A model generated the notes under the pieces. That model was not told the DNA's origin. It did no database searches and saw only the letters and a program-made list of their open reading frames with translations. A DNA stretch of 64,000 nucleotides from Acidobacteriota bacterium (GTDB lineage: Bacteria > Acidobacteriota > Blastocatellia > Pyrinomonadales > Pyrinomonadaceae): NCBI GenBank assembly GCA_003222975.1, contig QHXN01000021.1, forward strand, positions 1 through 64,000. The letters are read 5' to 3'. Within the stretch, counting starts at the first letter, position 1, and each line of letters starts with the position of its first letter. Positions 36,498 through 44,382 of this stretch are shown in pieces. The position numbers were made by a program, and so were the translations under genes.

Positions 36498-38111
36498 ATG
36501 AACCTGAGCTTCGCGATCCCGCTGTCCGCGCCGGACGTAAACTTTCGGCTGCTGCTGCCCGAACTGATCCTGTCCGTGACGGGCGTCGTCGTCATGCTCG
36601 TTGACGCCTTCACGGGCCGCAGCCAGCGGCGCGCGACCGCCACGCTCTCGCTCGCTGGCCTGGCGGCGACCGCCTGGGCGACGCTGTGGCTCTGGCCGTC
36701 AGCGCAGGGCGCGGACACGCGCGCCTGGGGCGGCATGATCGTGCTCGACCCGATGCGGCTCTCCTTCACGCTCGTCTTCCTGATCGTCGCGGCGCTGACC
36801 GTTCTCATCTCGGCCATCTGGGTCGAGTGGGAGGGCCTGCCCGCGGGCGAGTTCCACACGCTCCTTCTGTTCGCGACCGTTGGCATGATGCTCATGGCTT
36901 CGGGCAACGACCTCGTGATGATCTTCCTCGGCCTGGAGATACTCTCGATTGCGACCTACGTCATGGCGGGCTTCCGCAAAAACGACCTGCGCTCGAACGA
37001 GTCGTCCTTGAAGTATTTCATCCTCGGCTCGTTCTCCTCGGCCTTCCTCCTCTACGGCATCGCGCTGGTTTACGGCGCGACGGCGCACGAGGTCAGCGCG
37101 CAGCCGCAGGCTTCGGGCGCGCTCGCGCAGCACGTAATCCTCGCCGGGACGACGAACATCAGCGCCATCGCCGAGCGCGTCAACGACGGACTGTACCCGC
37201 CGCTTCTGTTCGCGGGCGCGGCGATGCTCATGATCGGCTTCGGTTTCAAGATCGCCTCCGCGCCCTTCCACGTCTGGACGCCCGACGTGTATGAGGGCGC
37301 GCCCACGCCCGTCACGGCCTTCATGGCCGCCGGGCCGAAGGCCGCGGGCTTCGCCGCCTTCATGCGCGTCTTCCTCCTCGCCTTTCCCTTCGTCGCCGCG
37401 TCGGGGCAGATGAGGAGCACGGGCGCGCAGCTACACGACGCCTGGCTCGGCGCGCTCTGGATTCTGGCGGTGCTGACGATGACCGTCGGTAACGTCGTCG
37501 CCCTCGTCCAGACGAACGTCAAGCGCATGCTCGCCTACTCCTCAATCGCGCACGCGGGCTACGCGCTCGTCGGCTTCGTGGCCGCGGGCGCGGCGGACTC
37601 CGCGCACCAGACCGACGCCGTGGCCGCGGTCGTCTTCTACCTTCTCGCCTACGCCGTGATGAACCTCGGCGCGTTCGCCGTCGTCACCCTCATCGCGCGC
37701 AGCGGCGACCGGCGCACAGACATCGAAGACTACCGCGGCATCGGCTTCGACTCTCCTGCGCTCTCGCTCACGCTCTCGCTCTTCCTCCTCAGCCTGCTGG
37801 GCGTGCCGCTGACCGCGGGCTTCATGGGCAAGGTTATGGTCTTCAGCCAGGCGCTCGGCGAAGGCTACAAGTGGCTCGTCGTCATCGGCGTGCTAAACAC
37901 GGCGATTTCGGTATACTATTACCTGGGCCTGATCGTCGTGATGTTCTTCCGCGAGCGCACGACCGAGTGGCGCGCGCCGCGCATCCCGACGACCCTGGCT
38001 GTGGTGCTCGTCCTGACCGTGGCCGGGGTGATCTACCTCGGCCTGTTTCCGGGGCGCGTCATCAATGCCTTCCGCGCCGTGCAGCCGATTGCCGTCTCCA
38101 GCCTGCGCTAG
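36498..38111 (+). CDS. nuoN: NADH-quinone oxidoreductase subunit N
   Basis: This is the third antiporter-like subunit. Family motifs are FLGLEILSIATYVMAGF, ESSLKYFILGSFSSAFLLYG, ASAPFHVWTPDVYEGAPTP and VKRMLAYSSIAHAGYALVGF. I use the ATG at 36498 (MNLSFAIP); a GTG five codons upstream is possible. That gives 537 aa. It is the last gene of the visible nuo cluster. Confidence 0.95.
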   Translation: MNLSFAIPLSAPDVNFRLLLPELILSVTGVVVMLVDAFTGRSQRRATATLSLAGLAATAWATLWLWPSAQGADTRAWGGMIVLDPMRLSFTLVFLIVAALTVLISAIWVEWEGLPAGEFHTLLLFATVGMMLMASGNDLVMIFLGLEILSIATYVMAGFRKNDLRSNESSLKYFILGSFSSAFLLYGIALVYGATAHEVSAQPQASGALAQHVILAGTTNISAIAERVNDGLYPPLLFAGAAMLMIGFGFKIASAPFHVWTPDVYEGAPTPVTAFMAAGPKAAGFAAFMRVFLLAFPFVAASGQMRSTGAQLHDAWLGALWILAVLTMTVGNVVALVQTNVKRMLAYSSIAHAGYALVGFVAAGAADSAHQTDAVAAVVFYLLAYAVMNLGAFAVVTLIARSGDRRTDIEDYRGIGFDSPALSLTLSLFLLSLLGVPLTAGFMGKVMVFSQALGEGYKWLVVIGVLNTAISVYYYLGLIVVMFFRERTTEWRAPRIPTTLAVVLVLTVAGVIYLGLFPGRVINAFRAVQPIAVSSLR

Positions 38112-38192
38112 CGCGGCGGGCGCTCATCCGAATCCGGCTTCCGCCGATAGAGGAGACGGCGACGCCGCCCTTCGTCCGACGGCGAGTTGCCG

Positions 38193-38756
38193 ATGAGAGC
38201 CGCGACCGCGACAGAGCAGAGCGCGAACGAGAGCGCCGGGCGCGCCGGCACAGGCGCTCGCCCGGCCTCGGTCGAGTCGCTCGTCGCGGAGGTTAAAGAA
38301 CGGATGGGCGAGGAGTGGCCGCCGCGGATTTACCGCGAGCGCGTGCTACAGATGCGCACGCGCTCGCACGCCATCCCACAACTTACGAAGAACGCGGGCG
38401 TCGAGATTCTGCACACGCTGCTCGGCATCGAGTTGAAGGTCGGTCGCCGACGCATCTCGTGCCCCGACCTCGCGACGGCGCGCTACCTCTCGGTCTTCGC
38501 GCGCGCGGGCGCGATGGAAGTCGCCGTGCCTTACGACATCACGAAGATTTCGCGCCTGGCCGACGAGCTTGAGTCCGCTTGGCAGCGCCTGCTACTGCTG
38601 GCCGAGCACGTGACGCGCGGGCGCGCGGCTGCGACGAGGTCGCGCGTGCGCGCGGCTGTGGTCAAAGAGGCGAGGCGGGAGATTGAGGAGGCGGGCGCGG
38701 GGACTGCCGTCCCGCAGTTTAACCAGAACACCCGGCAGCGCCCGCAGCGCATCTAA
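38193..38756 (+). CDS. Conserved hypothetical protein (187 aa)
   Basis: This is a soluble protein with an Ala/Gly-rich disordered N-terminus (about 1-30), then a compact alpha/beta region (for example IPQLTKNAGVEILHTLLGIE and ISCPDLATARYLSVFARAG). An Arg/Glu-rich helical tail ends in NQNTRQRPQRI. The ATG at 38193 is preferred over a TTG two codons upstream. I do not recognise the family. It lies between nuoN and a glutamine amidotransferase, all on the + strand, and could be co-transcribed with either. Confidence 0.6.
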   Translation: MRAATATEQSANESAGRAGTGARPASVESLVAEVKERMGEEWPPRIYRERVLQMRTRSHAIPQLTKNAGVEILHTLLGIELKVGRRRISCPDLATARYLSVFARAGAMEVAVPYDITKISRLADELESAWQRLLLLAEHVTRGRAAATRSRVRAAVVKEARREIEEAGAGTAVPQFNQNTRQRPQRI

Positions 38757-38787
38757 AGGTTTGACGAGGAGGGTTTCGATTCGACCG

Positions 38788-39828
38788 ATGACGCCAGAGA
38801 CGACGCAGCAGCCACCCCAAGACCAGCCGGACTCGCTGCCTTTCCCTTACAACCAGCGCCCATTCTGCCATTACGAGCCGGTCGAGAAGAGCATCCCTTC
38901 GATCCGGGTGCTCGTCGTCAACGCCCTTCTGCACGACGAGGCAGACCTCTCAGACCTCGCGCGCCGGGAGTGGGGCGAGACAGCCGCGTCGAAACTCGAA
39001 CGCGAGCGCTACATCTCCTCGCTCGCCGTCGAGAACATCGTCAGTAACGTCACGCGCCTCGTGCGGGAGCCTGAGACGCGCGTCGTCAACCTCTCCGAGA
39101 CGGTCGGGGCGGTCGAGGAGTTTCGCCCGCAGGCCGTCGTCGTGAGCGGCACGCTCTCCGACTTCGACTACTACGACCCTGAGATGCTCCGCCGCTTCGC
39201 GCGCTTCGTCGAGCGGACGCGCACGCCTGTGCTCGGCATCTGCGGCGGTCACCAACTCGTCGGCCTCTGCTTCGGCGCGCACTGCGTCACACTCGACAAC
39301 CGCGAACCCGCCGAGCGGCGCGAGGGCCGGCAGTTCGAGTACCAGTACCGCTTCATACGCATCACAGACCCCGCAGACCCCATCTTCCGCGGCATGCACG
39401 AGCGCGACTCCGGCGTCTGGCAGGACTACACGACCGAGGATCGCATCCTGCGCGTCTGGCAGAACCACGGCCTCCAGCTCGACCGCGTGCCCGAAGGCTT
39501 CCACCTGCTCGCCACAGCTTATCTGTGCCGCAATCAGATGATGGTCAAGCGCACCGATGGGCAGCTCATCTACACGGTGCAGTTCCACCTGGAGAAATCC
39601 TTCCAGGACTTGACGAGCAACCTCCAGCGCATCAACCCGAACCTCCCGCCCGAAGAGCGCAAGCGCCTCCTGCGCGAGGAGGCCAGCCGCCGCACCCTCT
39701 GGGCGCACCCCAACGAATCGCGCGACGGTCGCATCATCTTCGAGAACTTCCTGCGCCTCGCCTTGGAGCACGGTCAGAACCGCGAGCGGGTGGGAGTAAA
39801 CGCAGAAGACCGCAACGCTGAACGATGA
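38788..39828 (+). CDS. Class I glutamine amidotransferase-like protein
   Basis: This 346-aa protein has a GATase1 fold in its C-terminal two thirds. The nucleophile elbow is VLGICGGHQLVGL with Cys152, and the His-Glu pair appears in VQFHLEKSF. The first 100 residues are not typical of GuaA or other fused synthetases, and there is no partner synthetase domain, so the acceptor is unknown. The start is the ATG at 38788; an upstream frame overlaps the previous gene. The last codons (NAEDRNAER) and stop are formed by one arm of a long palindrome. Confidence 0.8.
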   Translation: MTPETTQQPPQDQPDSLPFPYNQRPFCHYEPVEKSIPSIRVLVVNALLHDEADLSDLARREWGETAASKLERERYISSLAVENIVSNVTRLVREPETRVVNLSETVGAVEEFRPQAVVVSGTLSDFDYYDPEMLRRFARFVERTRTPVLGICGGHQLVGLCFGAHCVTLDNREPAERREGRQFEYQYRFIRITDPADPIFRGMHERDSGVWQDYTTEDRILRVWQNHGLQLDRVPEGFHLLATAYLCRNQMMVKRTDGQLIYTVQFHLEKSFQDLTSNLQRINPNLPPEERKRLLREEASRRTLWAHPNESRDGRIIFENFLRLALEHGQNRERVGVNAEDRNAER

Positions 39829-39881
39829 GTTGAAAGGCAGGTGCCTTCACTTCCGCGCTCAGCGTTGCGGTCTTCTGCGTT
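39799..39881. repeat. Long perfect inverted repeat between convergent genes
   Basis: Arms of 23 nt (39799-39821 and 39859-39881) are perfect complements around a 37-nt loop. The core reads CGCAGAAGACCGCAACGCTGA. The left arm encodes the last residues of the amidotransferase. It has no heptad periodicity and no T-tract, so it differs from both the heptad hairpins and a classical terminator. It may still end transcription for the convergent amidotransferase and modA genes. Confidence 0.8.
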
Positions 39882-39921
39882 CGCGAGGCACGCTCGCTAC
39901 TGCTCGCGGCTCTGGCTCAGG

Positions 39922-40719
39922 TTATCGCTGCCCCGGCGCTTCATACCCGAAACTCTTCAACACCGACTGCCCCTCTTCGCTCAGCACAAACTCAACGAAG
40001 TGCCGCGCCGCGTCCGGCCTCTCCGACGCGCGCACGACCGCTATGCCCTGGTCAATCGGCGCGTGCAAACGCTCGTCAACCTCGATTGTCCTCCCCTCGC
40101 CTTCTTTGACGAGCGAGCGCGGGAGGAACGCTGCGTCCGCGTTGCCGGAAGCGGCCCACTGCCTCGCCTGCGCGACTGACTGCGCGTAAACAACCTTCGG
40201 CCCTAACTGCTGCCAGACGTTCAGAGCGCGCAGCGACTCGACCGCCGCCTGCCCGTAGGGCGCGACATCAGGCTTCGCGACGGCGACCTTCGATACGCCC
40301 GCGCCCGCGAGGTCTTCGACTCGACTGATCTGTAGATTACTCCCCGGCGGGAGCCAAACGACCAGACGCCCGCGCGCGTAAACGGCCCGCGTGCCGTCGG
40401 CGAGCAGACCCTTTTCAGCCAGCGCGTCAACGTGAGAAACGTCAGCAGCCGCGTACACGTCGAAGGGCGCGCCGTTCTCGATCTGGCGCGCGAGGTCGGC
40501 GGTCGCGCCGAAGCTGCACGTGACGCGCACGCCCGTCCGCGCCGTGAAGCGACGCCCCAGCTCCTCGAAGGCGTCCGTCAGGTTCGCCGCCGCCGCGACG
40601 ACGATCTCGCCGGCGTCCTTCGCGTCGTCGCCTTTCCTCGCGCAGCCCGACTCGGCGAAGAGGGCGAGCAGCAGAATCAACGCTACAAACTTCAACAGCC
40701 GACGACGCGTGCCGCGCAT
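39922..40719 (-). CDS. modA: Molybdate ABC transporter substrate-binding protein ModA
   Basis: This extracytoplasmic molybdate/tungstate receptor is 265 aa with a hydrophobic export signal and a near-lipobox (LFAESGC) at about residues 20-26. Family motifs are VAAAANLTDAFEELG, FGATADLARQIENGAPFDVYAAAD, and VAKPDVAPYGQAAVESL. It is divergent from modB with an 83-nt shared control region. I saw no ModE-like palindrome or Moco riboswitch there. Confidence 0.93.
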   Translation of the reverse strand: MRGTRRRLLKFVALILLLALFAESGCARKGDDAKDAGEIVVAAAANLTDAFEELGRRFTARTGVRVTCSFGATADLARQIENGAPFDVYAAADVSHVDALAEKGLLADGTRAVYARGRLVVWLPPGSNLQISRVEDLAGAGVSKVAVAKPDVAPYGQAAVESLRALNVWQQLGPKVVYAQSVAQARQWAASGNADAAFLPRSLVKEGEGRTIEVDERLHAPIDQGIAVVRASERPDAARHFVEFVLSEEGQSVLKSFGYEAPGQR

Positions 40720-40802
40720 ACTCGTCGCACCCTTTCATGTTCCTGCCCTGTCTGCCATGAAGATTGCCGCCACCGAACGCCCGGTGCTATCTTCGACGAC
40801 CG

Positions 40803-41471
40803 ATGAGAGAGATTGATCTGTTCCCGCTCTGGCTCTCGCTCCAGGTCGCCGCCGTCTCCACGCTCTTCGTCGTCCTCTCCGGCGTCGCGCTCGCGTGGCT
40901 GCTCGCCCGAAAGAACTTCTTCGGTCGCGAGGCGCTGGACGCGCTCGTCACGCTGCCGCTCGTGTTGCCGCCGACGGTGCTCGGATACTACCTGCTCGTT
41001 CTGCTCGGTCGCAACGGCCCCGCCGGACGCCTGTTCGAGGCGCTGACGGGCGGGCAGCTCGTCTTCACACTGCGCGGCGCGGTCATCGCCGCCTCGGTCG
41101 GCGCGCTGCCGCTAATGTTGAAGACGGCGCGGGCGGCGATTGCGAGCGTGGATGCGCAGTTCGAGGACGCGGCGCGCACCCTCGGAAAGTCCGAGTGGCA
41201 AATCTTCCGACGCGTGACGCTGCCTCTGGCCTCGCGCGGCATCCTCGCCGGCGCGATGCTCGCCTTCGCGCGCTCGCTCGGCGACTTCGGCGCGACGCTG
41301 ATGGTCGCCGGCAACATTCCGGGCCGCACGCAGACCGCCTCAATCGCCATCTACGACGCCGTGCAGGCCGGGCGCGACTCGCAGGCGCTCGCGCTCGTCG
41401 CCCTCCTCTCGCTCGTGGCCTTCACGCTCCTCTACGCGACCAACCGGCTTGTGAGCGCGAGCCTCAAGTGA
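40803..41471 (+). CDS. modB: Molybdate ABC transporter permease ModB
   Basis: The start at the ATG 40803 (MREIDLFPLWLSLQ) gives 222 aa and removes 13 residues from a longer frame that do not fit the family. It has about five transmembrane helices. The ABC-permease EAA-type loop DAARTLGKSEWQIFRRVTLP contacts ModC, and GDFGATLMVAGNIPGRTQT is the ModB signature. The stop overlaps the modC start (TGATG). Confidence 0.94.
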   Translation: MREIDLFPLWLSLQVAAVSTLFVVLSGVALAWLLARKNFFGREALDALVTLPLVLPPTVLGYYLLVLLGRNGPAGRLFEALTGGQLVFTLRGAVIAASVGALPLMLKTARAAIASVDAQFEDAARTLGKSEWQIFRRVTLPLASRGILAGAMLAFARSLGDFGATLMVAGNIPGRTQTASIAIYDAVQAGRDSQALALVALLSLVAFTLLYATNRLVSASLK

Positions 41472-42706
41472 TGCTCAACGCACGCATACGCAAAGCGTTC
41501 GCGCCGACCGACGAGGCGGACTCCCGCCCGAACGAAGAAGTTCCTTCGCCCGTCGGCGACGAAGCTTCCGCACGCGGCGACCACAAAGTGTCTGCGCGCG
41601 ATGACGACAGAAGGCCGGCGCGCAAAGATGGGCGCGCGAGCGGTCGCTTCGTGCTCGACGTTGACTTCAACGCCCCGCCCGGCGTGACGATCCTCTTTGG
41701 CGCGTCCGGCGCGGGGAAGACCCAAACTCTAAAAGCAATCGCAGGACTCGTCCGCCCAGATGAGGGTTTCATCGCGGTTGACGGGCAGGCGCTCTTCGAC
41801 TCCTCCCGCGGCGTTAATACTCCCGTCAATCGGAGGCGCGTCGGCTACGTCTTCCAGAACCTCGCGCTCTTCCCGCACATGACGGCGCTTGAGAACGTCG
41901 AGTTTGCGGTCGGCAATTTGCCGAGGCGCGAGCGGCGCGCGAGGGCGCGGGCGCTGCTTGAACGCTTCAAGGTGGGGCACACAGCGCGCCGACGCCCTCG
42001 CGCCGTCTCCGGCGGCGAGGCGCAGCGCGTCGCGCTCGCCCGCGCGCTCGCCGGCGAGCCGCGGCTGCTCCTGCTCGACGAGCCTCTGTCCGCGCTCGAC
42101 GAGGCCATCAAGCTCGACATCATCGCAGACCTCAAGGAGTTGAACCGGAGACTCCGGCTGCCCATACTCTACGTCACGCACAGCCGCGACGAAGCGTTGA
42201 CTCTGGGCGAGCGCGCGCTCGTCCTTGAGCGCGGGCGCGTCGTCGCCGAGGGCGAGCCGCACGAGGTCTTCGGCGCGCCGGTCAAGGCGAGCGTCGCGCG
42301 CCTCACCGGCGTCGAGAACATCTTCGAGGGTGAGGTCTTGTCGCGGAGCGAGGATGCGGGGACGATGCTCGTCGAACTCCACGGGGGAGCAGAGGCGCGC
42401 GGGGCGTGCCGCGTCGAAGTCCCACTCGGTCGGGCGCGCGAGGGCGAGCGCGTGTGCGTCGCCGTCAGCTCCGGCGACATCCTGCTCGCGACCGAGGAGC
42501 CGCGCGGCCTCTCGGCGCGCAACATCCTGGCGGGCCGCGTCGCGCGAGTCGAGCAGCGCGCCGAGCAGACGCTTATCCACGTCGAAAGCGGCGTCACCTG
42601 GGCCGCGAGCGTCACGCGCCAGTCGCTGCGAGAGATGAAGATTGAAACAGGAAAGGCGGTCTGGCTGGCGTTCAAGACCTACTCGTGCCGCATCCTCGAC
42701 AGTTAA
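41471..42706 (+). CDS. modC: Molybdate ABC transporter ATPase ModC with an N-terminal insert
   Basis: Walker A is GASGAGKT, the Q-loop is VFQNLALFP, the signature is VSGGEAQR, Walker B is LLLLDEP, and the switch His is in YVTHSRDEA. The C-terminal third is a MOP/TOBE-type molybdate-sensing domain (ARNILAGRVARVEQ). It has 411 aa instead of about 350. The extra length is a charged, probably disordered stretch of about 45 residues (13-58) inserted between the first beta-strand and the next, ahead of Walker A. The ATPase drives molybdate import with ModB. Confidence 0.92.
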   Translation: MLNARIRKAFAPTDEADSRPNEEVPSPVGDEASARGDHKVSARDDDRRPARKDGRASGRFVLDVDFNAPPGVTILFGASGAGKTQTLKAIAGLVRPDEGFIAVDGQALFDSSRGVNTPVNRRRVGYVFQNLALFPHMTALENVEFAVGNLPRRERRARARALLERFKVGHTARRRPRAVSGGEAQRVALARALAGEPRLLLLDEPLSALDEAIKLDIIADLKELNRRLRLPILYVTHSRDEALTLGERALVLERGRVVAEGEPHEVFGAPVKASVARLTGVENIFEGEVLSRSEDAGTMLVELHGGAEARGACRVEVPLGRAREGERVCVAVSSGDILLATEEPRGLSARNILAGRVARVEQRAEQTLIHVESGVTWAASVTRQSLREMKIETGKAVWLAFKTYSCRILDS

Positions 42707-42825
42707 GGCAAAAGGCAAAAGAAGGAGACGGCGGGCCGAGTCGCCTCTCATCAACCGCCGATGATGAGAGCGGCGCTGCCCGCCTCTTCTTCACTTTTGC
42801 CTTTTGCCTTTTTACTTTTGCCTTA
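42703..42825. repeat. Heptad hairpin element, GGCAAAA/CTTTTGC family
   Basis: The left arm (42703-42726) has two GGCAAAA units then GAAGG. The right arm (about 42785-42825) has CTTCTTCA/CTTTTGC/CTTTTGC/CTTTTTA/CTTTTGC/CTTA. The loop holds a nested inverted repeat (CTCTCATCA with TGATGAGAG). It lies between convergent modC and ybdK-like genes and touches both stop codons. Confidence 0.85.
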
Positions 42826-43962
42826 TGGCGTCGCGGCGCTCTCGCCTTCCCCCGCTTCGGGGACGTTCTCAATCGTCCGCTTCATCAGGCGGTCAACGAC
42901 GGCTTTGAGGTCGCCGGTCTCGCGGAAGACCTGGAGCTGCTCGTCGGCGGAAGTGCCGCGCTCAAGGATCGTGTGGATGTGCTCGACCTCTTTGCGCGAG
43001 CCGAGGTCGTCGAGCACGTCGTCCACGAAGTCCAGAAGCTCGCGGATGAGGTCGCGCGTGGGGACTTCCTTCTGCTTGCCGAAGTCAATCATCTTGCCGT
43101 CGAGTCCGTAGCGCACCGCCCGCCACTTGTTCTCCTGGATGAGCATGCGTCGGTAGAGGCGGAAGCCGAGGTTCTTTTCGATGAGGCGGTCGAGGCGGGC
43201 GACGATGGCCTGGAAGAGCGCGGCGATGGCGACGGTGTCGTCCACGCGCGTCGGGATGTCGCAGATGCGAAACTCCAGCGTCGGGAAGTTCGGGTGCATC
43301 CGCACGTCCCACCAGATTTTCTTCGGGTTGCTGATCGAGTTCGTCTTCAGAAGCAGCTCGATGTAGCGCTGGTACGAGGCGTAGGAGTCGAAGTGGTCGG
43401 GGATGTCCGTGCGCGGGAACTTCTTGAAGACCTCGGAGCGGTAAGACTTCAGGCCCGTGTCTATGCCGAGCCAGAAGGGCGACGAGGTGGAGAGCGCGAG
43501 GACGTGCGGCAGGAAGTAGCGCGCCGCGTTGAGTATGTGAACCTGCCGGTCGCGGTCGGCGATGCCGACGTGGACGTGCAGCCCGAAGATGAGCAGGGAG
43601 CGCGCGACCATCTGCAACTCCTCGATGAGGAGCGTGTAGTGCGCGTCGTCGGTAATCTGTTGCTCGCTCCAGTGGGAGATCGGGTGGGTCGAGGCGGCGA
43701 CGATGGCGAGCCCCTTCTTGCGCGCGAGCGAGGAGATGACGGCGCGCAGGTTCGTGATGTCGGCGCGCGCCTCCCGTATGTCGCGGCAGATGCCCGTGCC
43801 GACCTCAACCTGCGACTGGATCATCTCCGGCTTCACCTGCTCGCCGAGGATCATCCTGCCCTCTTCGAGTATTTCGGAGAGGTGCGAGCGCAGCTCACGC
43901 GTCTGCGGGTCAACGATCTGAAACTCCTCCTCGATGCCGAGCGTGTACTGTTCTGGCGTCAT
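42823..43962 (-). CDS. YbdK-type carboxylate-amine ligase (glutamate-cysteine ligase 2 family)
   Basis: This ATP-dependent ligase family (GCS2/YbdK) joins a carboxylate to an amine; E. coli YbdK has weak gamma-glutamylcysteine synthetase activity. The start at 43962 (MTPEQYTLGIEEEFQIVD) fits the family N-terminus. Other marks are GLHVHVGIADRD, HPNFPTLEFRICD and ENKWRAVRYG. It has 379 aa, standard. It is the last gene of ATP-grasp/PilZ/ligase on the - strand; the neighbouring ATP-grasp enzyme suggests a small-peptide or glutamyl-conjugate pathway. Confidence 0.88.
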   Translation of the reverse strand: MTPEQYTLGIEEEFQIVDPQTRELRSHLSEILEEGRMILGEQVKPEMIQSQVEVGTGICRDIREARADITNLRAVISSLARKKGLAIVAASTHPISHWSEQQITDDAHYTLLIEELQMVARSLLIFGLHVHVGIADRDRQVHILNAARYFLPHVLALSTSSPFWLGIDTGLKSYRSEVFKKFPRTDIPDHFDSYASYQRYIELLLKTNSISNPKKIWWDVRMHPNFPTLEFRICDIPTRVDDTVAIAALFQAIVARLDRLIEKNLGFRLYRRMLIQENKWRAVRYGLDGKMIDFGKQKEVPTRDLIRELLDFVDDVLDDLGSRKEVEHIHTILERGTSADEQLQVFRETGDLKAVVDRLMKRTIENVPEAGEGESAATP

Positions 43963-44006
43963 CTGAAATTCTCCGCCCGTCCTTAAAACGCCGGGGCGTC
44001 TGGCCC

Positions 44007-44333
44007 TCAATCGCCGGCGAGCGCGGCCTCGATGTAGGCGCGGTCTTCGTCCGAGAGGCCCTGGAAGTTTATGCCGACGCCGCGACCGGGGTTGCTGTAA
44101 ACGACCTCGCCGTTGCAGACCACGTCGCGGCCCGCGAGCGGGATGCGCAACGTGAGCGGCGCGCCTTCGGGAATCTCCGCCTGCGTGTTCATGTAAAGCC
44201 CGCCGACGCTGATGTCCTTCGTGCTGGCGACGCCGGTCAGGTCTGCGCCGTCGAAGAACACGTCAATGATGAGCCGCGAGCGCTCGTGGTGTCGCCGCTC
44301 TTCAAGCGGGTTCTCGCTGTTGACAAAGTTCAT
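44007..44333 (-). CDS. PilZ-domain protein (c-di-GMP receptor candidate)
   Basis: This 108-aa single PilZ domain carries both c-di-GMP-binding motifs: an N-terminal Arg-rich RRHHERSRL (RxxxR) and KDISVGGLYM (D/NxSxxG). The start at 44333 (MNFVNSENP) is chosen because the longer open frame upstream is antisense-like and overlaps the ATP-grasp gene. It lies between the ATP-grasp and YbdK-type ligase genes, an unusual place for a c-di-GMP receptor. Confidence 0.85.
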   Translation of the reverse strand: MNFVNSENPLEERRHHERSRLIIDVFFDGADLTGVASTKDISVGGLYMNTQAEIPEGAPLTLRIPLAGRDVVCNGEVVYSNPGRGVGINFQGLSDEDRAYIEAALAGD

Positions 44334-44382
44334 CGCCAAACTCCTCCGTTGCCGAACTACGAACTGCCGCCGCTCTCCCCGA

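Noticed and set aside
40720-40802. Moco riboswitch or ModE operator between modA and modB
   Set aside because: The space is only 83 nt and shows no matching stem pattern or clear palindrome.
42685-43986. 433-codon + strand open frame across the YbdK-type ligase
   Set aside because: It is antisense to a gene with conserved ligase motifs and begins inside a hairpin element.
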